In this document: piece by piece, positions 51,251 through 59,759 of the stretch
Numbering within the stretch: the first letter of the stretch is position 1
Layout: the number at the start of each line of letters is the position of its first letter
From: Lentzea atacamensis
GTDB taxonomy: Bacteria; Actinomycetota; Actinomycetes; Mycobacteriales; Pseudonocardiaceae
Reading direction: 5' to 3'
Assembly (NCBI RefSeq): GCF_003269295.1
Contig: NZ_QLTT01000001.1
Span: 1,321,635-1,385,634 of the forward strand
DNA: 64,000 nt
Translations under genes and position numbers: made by a program
Notes under the pieces: generated by a model
Told to the model about the DNA's origin: nothing
Seen by the model: only the letters and a program-made list of their open reading frames with translations
Database searches by the model: none

Positions 51251-52255
51251 TCAGACCGCGGCCAGCACCGCGGAGATCTCCTCCAGCAACGAGGTCTTGC
51301 GCCTGTTCGGCAGGAACGAGGCCAGCACCGCGTTCTCGGCCAGCCGCGCGACCTCCGCGTGGCCGAGTTCCGACGCCGAAGCCACGGCCAGGTACTCGCC
51401 TTCCAGCGTGGCGCCGAAGAACGGCGGGTCGTCGGTGTTCACCGTGACGACCACCCCTGCCTCCAGCATCTGACGCACCGGGTGCGCTTCGATCGACGTC
51501 ACCTGCCGGGTGCGAATGTTCGAGGTCGGGCAGACCTCCAGCGCAATCCCCTTCCGCCCAAGGTGTTCGACCAGCGCCGGGTCCTCCACGCAGCTCGTGC
51601 CGTGCCCGATCCGCTCGGCCTTCAGGTCCCGCAACGCCGACCAGATCGTCTCCGGTCCGCTGGTCTCCCCCGCGTGCGGCACGCTGTGCAGGCCCGCATC
51701 CCTTGCGGCGTCGAAGAAAGGCGCGAACTGGGCGCGGCCGATGCCTGCCTCCGGGCCGCCGAGACCGAAGGAGACCAGGCCCTCCGGCCGCTCGGTCAGC
51801 GCGAACGCCAGCGTCTCCCGCGCGGCGTGAACGCCCTTCTCACCCGGAATGTCGAAGCACCAGGCCAGCTCCACGCCCAGCTCCGCCGCCACCGCACGAC
51901 CGGACGCGAGCCCGGCCAGCACGTCATCTCCGGAAACGCCGTCCAGCAGGTGGTTGTACGGCGTCACGGTCACCTCGGCGTACCGGACGTTCTGCCGCGC
52001 CAGGTCCCTGGCCAGGCCGACGACGAGCGCGTGGACGTCGTGGCGGTCCTTCAGCATCGACTGCACCGCCCAGTAGACCTTCAGGAAGTGGTCGAAGTCC
52101 CGGAACGTGTAGAAGCGCTCCAGCTCGTCGCGGTCGGCCGGCACGCCGGCCTCGGGATGGCGGCGGGCGAGCTCCAGAACGGTGTCGACGCCGGCCGAAC
52201 CGACGAGGTGGACGTGCAGCTCCACTTTCGGCAGTGCGTGGATGAACGAGCGCAT
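51251..52255 (-). CDS. Adenosine deaminase-family metal hydrolase
   Basis: A 334-residue amidohydrolase with all metal and catalytic motifs: LPKVELHVHLVGS (HxH), PHAGET, RIGHGT and VTVNTDDPPFF. The HLxG position reads HLVG rather than HLDG, a variation also found in adenine or aminodeoxyfutalosine-type deaminases. It should deaminate adenosine or a related purine ribosides in the cytosol. ATG 52255 start. Confidence 0.85.
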   Translation of the reverse strand: MRSFIHALPKVELHVHLVGSAGVDTVLELARRHPEAGVPADRDELERFYTFRDFDHFLKVYWAVQSMLKDRHDVHALVVGLARDLARQNVRYAEVTVTPYNHLLDGVSGDDVLAGLASGRAVAAELGVELAWCFDIPGEKGVHAARETLAFALTERPEGLVSFGLGGPEAGIGRAQFAPFFDAARDAGLHSVPHAGETSGPETIWSALRDLKAERIGHGTSCVEDPALVEHLGRKGIALEVCPTSNIRTRQVTSIEAHPVRQMLEAGVVVTVNTDDPPFFGATLEGEYLAVASASELGHAEVARLAENAVLASFLPNRRKTSLLEEISAVLAAV

Positions 52256-52311
52256 GGCAAAGCTCCCTGAGCGAGAAAGGTGAAGGGTGTCGGGACGAGC
52301 GCGGGGCGACT

Positions 52312-52400
52312 CAGGGAGCGAGGTCGCCTCGTTCGGTGTCGGCGCCGTAGAGCGGCAGCTTGAAGTCCGGCACGATCTTCAACGTAGCAGCTGATGTGGT
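52312..52400 (-). other. Short C-terminal gene remnant of unknown origin
   Basis: Reading back from a stop at 52312-52314, about 28 residues are protein-like (ATLKIVPDFKLPLYGADTER then GDLAP). There is no start or upstream continuation. Possibly the end of a deleted gene; weak. Confidence 0.25.
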
Positions 52401-52440
52401 GGACCCGCTTACGCCATTTGCACCCATGACCGATCAGCAA

Positions 52441-52763
52441 GATCAATGGCAAGAGCCGCTCACGGTGATGTGCTCGGTGATCGCCACCAACCGCGATCCC
52501 GCCGAGTGCGAGCAGCCGGAGGAGTTCCGCATCGACCGGCCGCGCAGCAGCACCTGTCGTTCGGCCACGGCGTGCACCAGTGCCTCGGCAACGAGCTCGC
52601 GCGCATCGAGATGTCCGTGAGCTTCCGCGAACTGCTGCGGCGCCTGCCGGGCATCCGGCTCGCCGTGCCCGCCGACGAGGTGCACGTCCGCACCACGTCC
52701 ACGATCTTCGGTGTCAAGCGCCTGCCCATCACCTGGGACGCGGGGACGGCGGAAACTCGGTAG
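52441..52763 (+). pseudogene. C-terminal remnant of a cytochrome P450 with a frameshift
   Basis: A P450 end is readable in two frames. First VMCSVIATNRDPAECEQPEEFRIDRP, the region before the heme loop. Then, after one missing base near 52545, QHLSFGHGVHQCLGNELARIEMSVSFRELLRRLPG with the heme-binding FGxGxHxCxG, and GVKRLPITW at the end. No N-terminal or I-helix part remains. The methyltransferase gene starts six bases after its stop. Confidence 0.75.
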
Positions 52764-52768
52764 CCACC

Positions 52769-53509
52769 GTGGCTGGCGTGGGAATCGTGAAGGGATTCAA
52801 CCCGAGCTTCGGTCCCGAAACAGCCAGCACCTACGACAACTCGCCCCGTGGCGACGAGGCCGACAGCGTCCGGTTCCTCGCGAGATTCGGTGACTCCGCA
52901 CTGGAGTTCGCGATCGGCACCGGCCGCATCGCCTTGCCGCTCAAGGAAGCCGGTGTCGACGTCGACGGCATCGAGCTCTCCCCCGACATGGTCGCGCGCC
53001 TGCGGGACAAACCCGGCAACGACAGCATCGACGTGGTGATCGGCGACATGTCCCGCGCAACCACCAGCCGCACCTACGGGCTGGTGCACCTGGTGTACAA
53101 CACGATCACGGACCTGCTCACCCAGGACGACCAGGTCCGCTGCTTCGAGAACGCCGCGCGCCACCTCACGCGCGGCGGCGTGTTCGTGGTCGGGTGCGGC
53201 CTGCCGAGCTGGGCGGCGCGGCAGCGGCACCAGTTCATCGACGTGGAAAGTTCGGAGCTCGACCGCGTCGGGTTCGACGTCAACCGCTACGACCCCGTCA
53301 CGCGGATCCTCGACGAGAACCACGTGGAGATCAGCGCGGACGGTGTCCGGTTCGGACCGATCCGGCAGCGGCTGGCCTACCCGGCCGAGTTCGACCTCAT
53401 GGTGAGGATCGCGGGGCTGCGGATGCGCGAGCGGTGGGGCGGCTGGAACGGCGAGGAGTTCACGGCGTCCAGCACGCGGCACGTCAGCGTGTACGAGGCC
53501 GCCGCGTGA
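52769..53509 (+). CDS. Class I SAM-dependent methyltransferase
   Basis: A 246-residue methyltransferase: ALEFAIGTGRIALPLKEAGVDVDGIELSPDMVARLRDK (motifs I and II) and DVVIGDMSRATTSRTYGLVHLVYNTITDLLTQDDQVRCF (motif IV). C-terminal EEFTASSTRHVSVYE is typical of small-molecule methyltransferases. GTG 52769, 52778 or 52787 could each be the start; no strong ribosome site distinguishes them. Substrate unknown. Confidence 0.82.
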   Translation: MAGVGIVKGFNPSFGPETASTYDNSPRGDEADSVRFLARFGDSALEFAIGTGRIALPLKEAGVDVDGIELSPDMVARLRDKPGNDSIDVVIGDMSRATTSRTYGLVHLVYNTITDLLTQDDQVRCFENAARHLTRGGVFVVGCGLPSWAARQRHQFIDVESSELDRVGFDVNRYDPVTRILDENHVEISADGVRFGPIRQRLAYPAEFDLMVRIAGLRMRERWGGWNGEEFTASSTRHVSVYEAAA

Positions 53510-53529
53510 CGTCGGAGGAGGTGGCCGCG

Positions 53530-53940
53530 CTAGGCGTTGAACGCTTCCAGCGCCTCGGCCTTGATCTGGTCGAACTGCGCGGCCATCGCTTCCGACAACG
53601 CCTGGGCGGCGGAGAGCGGCCGCACCATCACGGTGAACTCGTCGATCAGCCCGTCCTCGTCGAGGTGGAGGAAGTCGCAGCCCTGGATCTCCTTGCCGCC
53701 CACCTCGGCGCGGAACACCAGCGCGTGGTTGGAACCGTCGATGATCTCGCGCTCGTAGCGGAAGTTCTCGAACACGCGCATCACGCCGCGCAGGATCGCG
53801 GCGGTCAGCGGCTTGCCGGGGTACGGAGAGAAGGCGACAGGGCTCGTGAACACCACGTTGTCCGCGAGGCAGGCCGCCATCGCGTCGGTGTCCCGTGCTT
53901 CCACTGCTTTCCGGAATGCGTTCACGTCGACGCCCCACAT
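53530..53940 (-). CDS. SnoaL/NTF2-like protein
   Basis: A 136-residue cone-shaped NTF2 fold: FRKAVEARDTDAMAACLADNVVFTSPVAFSPYPGKPLTAAILRGVMRVFENFRYERE and GCDFLHLDEDGLIDEFTVMVRP. Likely a ligand-binding or isomerase-type protein. It is divergent from the PadR gene, with the operator-like repeat in between and only 42 bases between starts; the PadR protein probably regulates it. Confidence 0.85.
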   Translation of the reverse strand: MWGVDVNAFRKAVEARDTDAMAACLADNVVFTSPVAFSPYPGKPLTAAILRGVMRVFENFRYEREIIDGSNHALVFRAEVGGKEIQGCDFLHLDEDGLIDEFTVMVRPLSAAQALSEAMAAQFDQIKAEALEAFNA

Positions 53941-53956
53941 ACTCAACTTGTTGACT
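53941..53956. promoter_or_regulatory. PadR-type operator
   Basis: ACTCAAC-TT-GTTGACT, an inverted repeat with one mismatch, immediately upstream of the NTF2-like start and 27 bases before the PadR start. Position and length fit a PadR operator controlling both genes. Confidence 0.6.
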
Positions 53957-53982
53957 AGGTTGCCCGACCGTAACCTGCTCGT

Positions 53983-54555
53983 ATGTCGCTGCGCAACGCC
54001 GTGATGGCCGCCCTGCTCGACGGGGAGGCGTCCGGCTACGACCTGGCCAAGGCGTTCGACGCCTCCGTGGCCAACTTCTGGATGTGCACGCCCCAGCAGC
54101 TCTACCGCGAGCTGGATCGGATGGAGGCCGACGACCTCATCCGGGCCCGGACCGTCGAACAGGAACGCCGCCCGAACAAACGCCTGTTCTCGCTCACGGG
54201 CAAGGGCCGGCGAGCGCTCGAGGCGTTCACCGCGGAACCGCACAGGCCCACCGCGATCCGCGACGAGTTGATGGTCGCGGTCATGGCGGCGGATGCCGGT
54301 GACGTCGAGAGGGTCAAGGCGTCACTCGTGGAACGCAGGCAGTGGGCCGAGGCGAAAATCGCGCGGTACGAACGCCTGAAGGCCAAACTGCTCGACGGCC
54401 GCACCGAGGAGGAGTTCCTGACCACCGCCGAACGCGTCGGACCGTACTTGACCTTGTTGCGCGGCTTGTCGTTCGAGCGGGACAACGCGCGGTGGTGTGC
54501 GCGCTGCCTCACGGTCCTGGAGCGGCGTGGTGCGCGGCTCGACGCGTCCACGTGA
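53983..54555 (+). CDS. PadR-family transcriptional regulator
   Basis: A 190-residue PadR protein: MSLRNAVMAALLDGEASGYDLAKAFDASVANFWMCTPQQLYRELDRMEADDLIRARTVEQ with the winged helix and Vir-type C-terminal coiled coil (ERRQWAEAKIARYERLKAKLL). ATG 53983 is 42 bases from the divergent NTF2-like gene. Probable repressor of that gene and of itself. Confidence 0.87.
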   Translation: MSLRNAVMAALLDGEASGYDLAKAFDASVANFWMCTPQQLYRELDRMEADDLIRARTVEQERRPNKRLFSLTGKGRRALEAFTAEPHRPTAIRDELMVAVMAADAGDVERVKASLVERRQWAEAKIARYERLKAKLLDGRTEEEFLTTAERVGPYLTLLRGLSFERDNARWCARCLTVLERRGARLDAST

Positions 54556-54570
54556 GGTTGAATCAGGTTC

Positions 54571-54879
54571 ATGAACGGCATTTCGGTGTTGCAGGAGGCT
54601 CTCAGCGCACCCGCGGAAGAGGCGCGCAACCGGTTCGCGGGGCGGCTCAACGGATATCTCGACGGATCCGACGTCGTGCACGCCGTGCGGCTGCAGGGGT
54701 GGCTCGGGCTGGAGGTGCCCGGTCCGGGTTGCCACGTCGGCACGGGCAGCTGGGACTTCACCCGCTTCAAGCCCACGACCTCCCCGGTCTCGTGCGGGCG
54801 GTGCCGCAGTGCGGGACTGCTCACCAGCTCGTTCACGGGTGGCCCACATCAGCAAACCCTCGACCTGGAAGGGATCTGA
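54571..54879 (+). CDS. Small hypothetical protein
   Basis: A 102-residue frame starting MNGISVLQEALSAPAEEARNRFAGRLNGYLDG, with CxxC (CGRC) near the end. The start is 15 bases after the PadR stop, so it could be co-transcribed. The last 47 bases overlap the convergent gene at 54833. No family recognised. Confidence 0.5.
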   Translation: MNGISVLQEALSAPAEEARNRFAGRLNGYLDGSDVVHAVRLQGWLGLEVPGPGCHVGTGSWDFTRFKPTTSPVSCGRCRSAGLLTSSFTGGPHQQTLDLEGI

Positions 54880-55480
54880 CGGCGGGCACGACCACCGGTA
54901 CCAGGGGTGTGCAGGTGGAGCGGCCGAGGAACCGCTTCTGGCACGCCTCGACGGAGAAGCCGTAGGTGCGGTGGGGATCGGCGTCACGCACGGTGTAGCG
55001 GCGGGCCGCGACCTCGACGCCCTTGCGCGGCCGGCCTCGTTCCTCCCACCACTGGACGTTGAACGCGTCGGCGTCCGGATAGCTCCACACGACCGCGAGC
55101 GTGTCTTCGGTGCGTTCTGCTGCCACCACACACGGCCGGTCCGTCATCGGACAGTCGCCGATCTTGCTCACCGGTTCGTAGCGGTGGCCGATGATCGCTC
55201 TCGTCGACCCGCTGCCGTGGGCGATGTGGCCGCGTTCGAAGTTCAGGAACCAGGTCTGAGCGTCCGGGTGCGGGAAGTCGATCGGAGTACCCAGATCCTT
55301 CAGCTGCGCGTGCCACGCACGGGCCATGTCATCTGGAATCACCAACGTGCCGAGGCCAGGTATCGCGTAGACGTGGTCGCGCACGATCCGATCGCCGATC
55401 GGTGTGTGGCGGAAGCCGGTGATGTCAACGGCCGTGTCAGCCAACGGGCACCCTGCGACGTCCTCCGCGTAGTTGAGCAC
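54833..55480 (-). CDS. Hypothetical protein with fibronectin-III-like C-terminal segment
   Basis: A 215-residue frame; conserved-looking parts are VYAIPGLGTLVIPDDMARAWHAQLKD and TLAVVWSYPDADAFNVQWWEERG, which resembles a fibronectin-type strand. No signal peptide is attached; upstream sequence in two other frames codes for membrane helices, so this may be the extracellular part of a single broken membrane gene (see 55495-55885). Confidence 0.45.
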   Translation of the reverse strand: MLNYAEDVAGCPLADTAVDITGFRHTPIGDRIVRDHVYAIPGLGTLVIPDDMARAWHAQLKDLGTPIDFPHPDAQTWFLNFERGHIAHGSGSTRAIIGHRYEPVSKIGDCPMTDRPCVVAAERTEDTLAVVWSYPDADAFNVQWWEERGRPRKGVEVAARRYTVRDADPHRTYGFSVEACQKRFLGRSTCTPLVPVVVPAVRSLPGRGFADVGHP

Positions 55481-55494
55481 ATCCTGATCGACGG

Positions 55495-55885
55495 TTACGG
55501 CCGGACACCGCGGCCCGAACGATCAGCGTGATCAGAACACCAGCGGCGGCAACGAACGCAATCGCTTGCACGGCCATCCACGCGCGTGAACACCGACGCC
55601 GCCAGCACCGGCAGGGCCGTCAACAACGAGTAGTGCGCCATCACGCTCTCATCCTTGCCGTCAAGCGCAACAACGAGCACGGACGCACACCCCAGCACGG
55701 CCACAGCACCGAGCATCAGCACCCTCGTGAGGCGCCACCACCACGGCGCGGCGAGCACCTGATGCGACCACTCGCGGGGCCACGACCATCACATCCGGCG
55801 CCGCCTGCTGCTTCAGCGCCGCGCGGCCCCGGAATCCGAGCCGCCACCACGCGACCTGCGCGCCGACGATCTGGCTCAGTCGCAT
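55495..55885 (-). pseudogene. Frameshifted membrane protein, probable N-terminal part of the gene at 54833
   Basis: From ATG 55885, MRLSQIVGAQVAWWRLGFRGRAALKQQAAPDVMVV is followed, one frame over, by VLAAPWWWRLTRVLMLGAVAVLGCASVLVVAL and AHYSLLTALPVLAASVF. A third frame then gives AWMAVQAIAFVAAAGVLITLIVRAAVS. Three membrane segments in different frames point to at least two indels (near 55770 and 55585). Confidence 0.45.
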
Positions 55886-56108
55886 GGCCGCGGGGAAGCG
55901 CTTCGGGCGGCCGTTCGTCCACTTTTGTTCCGTTGTAAGGAACTCTTCTTGCCGAACAACCCGAATCGTCCGCACGATCGGGGGTGATGCGCGCGCAACA
56001 CCCGGCTCCGCGAACGATTCCCCCAACCGGAGGTTCACGATCTCCGATCCTGCGGCGGAACGACGAGATCAGCCAGATCCGGTCGTGCCCACTCCGTTGT
56101 GGGTGCGT

Positions 56109-56504
56109 TCACCCACAGGCGTCGCGGTTGCGAAGGATCATGCCGGTCAGCGCCGTCATGCCGAGGCGCTCGTAGTACGGCTTCAGCGACTCGTCACAGA
56201 CGAGGTCCACGGAGTACAGGTGCTCGGTCCCGGCCAGGATGCGGCGCATCAGCTCGGTGCCGATGCCCCGGCCCCGGAACTCCGGCCGCACCTCCAGCCA
56301 CGGGATGAACGCGGTCAGCACCCCGTCGCTGATCATGTTCACGAAGCCGGCGACGCTGCCCTGCGAACGCGCGATCACAACGCGGTAGCTGCCTCGCAGC
56401 ACGGCGAGGTGCTGGGCGGGAGAGGGTGACTTGGGCCACCCCGCGAAGAACCCGGTCAGATCGTCCTCTGCGAGGTCGCTGACGTCGCTCGTGTACGAGA
56501 TCAT
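56109..56504 (-). CDS. GNAT-family N-acetyltransferase
   Basis: A 131-residue acetyltransferase: VVIARSQGSVAGFVNMISDGVLTAFIPWLEVRPEFRGRGIGTELMRRIL is motif A with the acetyl-CoA loop R-G-R-G-I-G, followed by KPYYERLGM. It follows the end of a 223-base gap that showed no other gene. Substrate unknown. Confidence 0.85.
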   Translation of the reverse strand: MISYTSDVSDLAEDDLTGFFAGWPKSPSPAQHLAVLRGSYRVVIARSQGSVAGFVNMISDGVLTAFIPWLEVRPEFRGRGIGTELMRRILAGTEHLYSVDLVCDESLKPYYERLGMTALTGMILRNRDACG

Positions 56505-56593
56505 CACCGCAGCATCTCACCAGCTGAATTGAACCGTTCGGCCAGATCTTTCGTGGGTGTGAATCCGCCTCACCCGGCGGTTAAGCTCCGCGC

Positions 56594-57106
56594 GTGACCC
56601 AGTCGACAGCTCCGCTGCGCCGTGCGCGCTGTGCCGCTGTCGGCGTCGTCACCGGGTCGCTCGCCGTTCTCGCGCACTCGAGCGCGGACGGCCACCTGCC
56701 CGACGCAGGTCTGGTCTTCTCGCTCGTCGCGCTGCTGACGTGGGCGTGCTCCGGCTTCGCCCGGCACGAGCTCACGCCCGGCAGGCTGCTGCTGCTGGTC
56801 GGCGGCGGCCAGCTGGCGATGCACCTCATGGTGTCGCTCGCCGCGTCCCGTCACGAGCACGAGACCAGCCCTGCACGCATGGTCGCCTCGCACGTCGTGG
56901 CCACCGTGCTGACCGTCGTCGTCCTCGCCGTCGCCGAACGCACGGTGCTGACGGTGGCCCGCGCCATCGCGTCGGTCCTCCCCCGCAGGCTCACTCCCCT
57001 GCCCGCGTCGGCCCCTCTGGTCGTCGCCACACCGCGGCTCGTTCCCGCCGTGGTCGTCTGCCTGGACGTGCTGTCGTGGCGCGGTCCTCCGGCTGAACAG
57101 GTCTGA
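56594..57106 (+). CDS. Small membrane protein, upstream of PepSY gene
   Basis: A 170-residue protein with four predicted membrane helices (VGVVTGSLAVLAHSSA, AGLVFSLVALLTWACSGFA, LLLLVGGGQLAMHLMVSLAA, VASHVVATVLTVVVLAVA) and a loop with HEHET. GTG 56594 start. It stands 64 bases before a PepSY membrane protein; His-containing loops in both suggest metal handling, which is an inference. Confidence 0.7.
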   Translation: MTQSTAPLRRARCAAVGVVTGSLAVLAHSSADGHLPDAGLVFSLVALLTWACSGFARHELTPGRLLLLVGGGQLAMHLMVSLAASRHEHETSPARMVASHVVATVLTVVVLAVAERTVLTVARAIASVLPRRLTPLPASAPLVVATPRLVPAVVVCLDVLSWRGPPAEQV

Positions 57107-57170
57107 ATCCCCTTCACAGGGCCGTCTTCCGGCGGTCCCTGCACCTGTTCACGCCCATTGGAGCCGTGCC

Positions 57171-58460
57171 ATGACCACCACAGCCGCTCCGCCGCGCACA
57201 TCGTTCGCGTGGCGGGGACTCTTCCTGCGCCTGCACTTCTACGCCGGCGTCCTCGTCGGCCCGTTCGTGCTGATCGCCGCACTGACCGGCGTTCTCTACG
57301 CCCTGACCCCGCAACTGGAGTCGTGGGTCTACTCCGACCAGCTCCGCGTCCCCGTCTCCACCCAGCAACTCCCGCTCTCCCAGCAGGTCGACGCCGCTCT
57401 CGCGACCGCACCGCAGGGGACGCTCGTGGCCGTCCGCCCCGCCCCCGAACCCGGTGACACGACCCGCGTGCTGTTCGCCGAGGAAGGCCTCGGCGAGTCC
57501 GAGCGCCGCGCCGTGTTCGTCGACCCCGGCACCGGGCGCGTCACCGGTGACCTCGTCGTCTACGGCACCAGCGGCGCGCTGCCGTTGCGGATGACGTTGA
57601 GCCAGCTGCACCGCAACCTGATGCTCGGCGAGCCGGGCCGCCTCTACAGCGAGCTCGCCGCGTCCTGGCTGTGGGTCGTCGCGCTGGGCGGTCTCGTCCT
57701 GTGGATCACCAGGCCACGCAACAGCAAGCGCGTCCGCACGCACGGCCTGATCGGCGTGTGGGTGCTCGCCGGCGCGCTGCTCCTGTCCGCCACTGGCCTC
57801 ACGTGGTCGGCCTACGCGGGTGAGAACGTCGCGACGCTGCGCCAGTCCCTCGGCTGGACCACGCCGTCGTTGAAGATCCCCGGCGGCAGCGGTGATCACG
57901 GCGACCACAGCGGGCACTCCCCGGCCGGCTCCGGTCACGGCGACGTCGACACGGTGCTCGGCACCGCCCGTGCCGCGGGCATCGACGCCAAGCCGCTCGA
58001 GATCGGCCTACCCACCGCGCCCGGTGGCGCGTGGAAGGTCACCGAGATCGGCCGTGGCTGGCCCACGCAGGTCGACGCGGTGGCGATCCAGGACGGCGAC
58101 GTGGTCAGCTCGGTGAAGTTCGCCGACTACCCGATCGCCGCGAAGCTGACCAGGTGGGGCATCGACGCGCACATGGGTGTGCTGTTCGGCTGGGTCAACC
58201 AGCTCGTGTTGCTGCTGCTCGGCGGCGGGATCGCGGCACTGGTCGTGCTCGGCTACCGGATGTGGTGGAAGCGAAGGCCGACTCAGGGCTTCGGCCGCCC
58301 TGCACCGCGCGGCCAGTGGCGCAAGGTTCCTCCGGCCGCGCTGGTCGGTCTTGGCGTCGGCGCGCTGGTGATCGGCTGGTTCGTGCCGTTGCTCGGCATC
58401 AGTCTCGTGGTGTTCCTGGCGGTCGATGTCCTGCTCGGCAGGCGCGCGAAAACGGCCTGA
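57171..58460 (+). CDS. PepSY-associated membrane protein
   Basis: A 429-residue protein with the PepSY-TM pattern: an N-terminal helix (FYAGVLVGPFVLIAALTGVLYAL), then LSQLHRNLMLGEPGRLYSELAASWLWVVALGGLVLWITRP, a His-rich loop (SGDHGDHSGHSPAGSGHGD), AHMGVLFGWVNQLVLLLLGGGIAALVVLGYRMWW and a final helix pair. The loop resembles metal-binding inserts in copper or iron-siderophore reductases of this family. A terminator follows at 58472. Confidence 0.87.
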   Translation: MTTTAAPPRTSFAWRGLFLRLHFYAGVLVGPFVLIAALTGVLYALTPQLESWVYSDQLRVPVSTQQLPLSQQVDAALATAPQGTLVAVRPAPEPGDTTRVLFAEEGLGESERRAVFVDPGTGRVTGDLVVYGTSGALPLRMTLSQLHRNLMLGEPGRLYSELAASWLWVVALGGLVLWITRPRNSKRVRTHGLIGVWVLAGALLLSATGLTWSAYAGENVATLRQSLGWTTPSLKIPGGSGDHGDHSGHSPAGSGHGDVDTVLGTARAAGIDAKPLEIGLPTAPGGAWKVTEIGRGWPTQVDAVAIQDGDVVSSVKFADYPIAAKLTRWGIDAHMGVLFGWVNQLVLLLLGGGIAALVVLGYRMWWKRRPTQGFGRPAPRGQWRKVPPAALVGLGVGALVIGWFVPLLGISLVVFLAVDVLLGRRAKTA

Positions 58461-58471
58461 CACAACGGATC

Positions 58472-58501
58472 GGTGTGGCGCGCGGGCTCGGGCGCCACAC
58501 C
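58472..58501. terminator. Hairpin terminator after PepSY gene
   Basis: Perfect 10-base stem GGTGTGGCGC (58472-58481) and GCGCCACACC (58492-58501) with a 10-base loop, 11 bases after the stop. Confidence 0.8.
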
Positions 58502-58628
58502 GTCCACAGTGGACAGGGCTTGCCTGAGCTGGACATTTACGGCATATTTACGGGCAGGTGCGCCGGGAAGCCTGGTCGGCCCGCACGTCACACCTCGTGA
58601 CGGCGGCGAGCTGACGAGGGGCGCGCCG

Positions 58629-59669
58629 ATGACACTCATTCCCCACGCCATTCCTATGACCAACGATCCTCAGGTCGTGCACGCGCTGGCCGCCCGATGG
58701 CGCCGCACCAGGACGTTGCTGCTGCTCGCCGCCGGTGTTCTGCCCGTGGCGATCGGTCTCGTCTGCATCGTGCTCGCCGGCATGACCTCGGCCGGGCAGC
58801 GGATCATGCCGTGGTGGTCGGCGATTCCGGCCGTCGCCGCGGCAGCGTGCGCGTGGGCGTTGCTGACCTGGTTGCGCCGCAACGGGTTGAGCGACCCGCA
58901 CTCGTGGTTGCCCGCCACCACGCTGATGACGGGCGCGCAGCTGGTGCTCGGCGTGCTGCCGGGCTCTGGCATCGCGTTGCGGCTCAGCCCCGGCGCGGCG
59001 CTGGCGGTGAAGGCGTTGTGCGCGGCCGGTGTGCTCGGCGCGGGCTCGGCGGGTGTGCTCGCCCGGCTGGCCAGGCGCTCGCTGCTCGGCGCTCCCGTGC
59101 TCGAACTGGGCTCCACCGCGTTCCCCCTCGTGCTGGCCGGCCGGGGTGCGCGCATGGTGATCGGCACCGACCGCGTCGACTGGACGACCCGGCAGGGCGG
59201 ACGAGTCGACACCGGGGTGTCCTTCGCCCGGATCCAGCGCGTGACCACCGAGGCGAACGCCGTCGTGCTGCACACCGCGTCGGGAGCGTGGACCGTGCCG
59301 GTGTCCGATCCGGCGACCGCGCTCGCCTTGCTGCGCCGCCGGCTCGAGTGGTGGGAGGAGCGCCGCGTGGCCGCCGTTGAACGCGAACGCCGCCGGTACG
59401 ACGACCTGGTCCGGTTGCTCGTGGCGATCAGCGGCGAGGCGACGCGTGGCGGTGTCACGGTGACCGTGGACTCGAACGGCGTGACCACGGGCATCTCGCT
59501 CAGCCCGGCGGTGCACGACCTCGACCCCGACGTGCTGGCGGCACATCTGATGGCGTGTGTCGAGCGAGCCCGGTCGGACGCGCGGCGGCAGGTGCAGGAC
59601 CTCGTGCTCGGCCACGCCTCCTCCGACGACGAGCTGATCGAGGACGTCACCGTGATGTCGGCGGCCTGA
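58629..59669 (+). CDS. Membrane protein with bacterial PH-like and YbaB-like domains
   Basis: A 346-residue protein: three to four membrane segments in residues 30-150 (LLLLAAGVLPVAIGLVCIVLA..., AIPAVAAAACAWALLTWL), then a PH-like part (RGARMVIGTDRVDWTTRQGGRVDTGVSFARIQRVTTEAN), a coiled segment (RLEWWEERRVAAVERERRRYDDLVRLLVAI) and a C-terminal YbaB/EbfC-like segment (ATRGGVTVTVDSNGVTTGISLSPAVHDLDPDVLAAHLMACVERARSDARRQVQ). YbaB-like domains in actinobacteria occur near type VII secretion genes, but none is adjacent. Confidence 0.7.
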   Translation: MTLIPHAIPMTNDPQVVHALAARWRRTRTLLLLAAGVLPVAIGLVCIVLAGMTSAGQRIMPWWSAIPAVAAAACAWALLTWLRRNGLSDPHSWLPATTLMTGAQLVLGVLPGSGIALRLSPGAALAVKALCAAGVLGAGSAGVLARLARRSLLGAPVLELGSTAFPLVLAGRGARMVIGTDRVDWTTRQGGRVDTGVSFARIQRVTTEANAVVLHTASGAWTVPVSDPATALALLRRRLEWWEERRVAAVERERRRYDDLVRLLVAISGEATRGGVTVTVDSNGVTTGISLSPAVHDLDPDVLAAHLMACVERARSDARRQVQDLVLGHASSDDELIEDVTVMSAA

Positions 59670-59759
59670 CCCCGCGAAAGCCAGCCACAAGTCGGTTGCC
59701 CGGACACACCCGTCCTGCCTACGTTCGCGGGGCTGGTACATCGGGAGATGGGGGACGAC

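Noticed and set aside
56521-56593. Search for tRNA, rRNA, riboswitch or CRISPR arrays, here and elsewhere
   Set aside because: No cloverleaf, conserved aptamer core or regularly spaced repeats were recognised in any intergenic gap.
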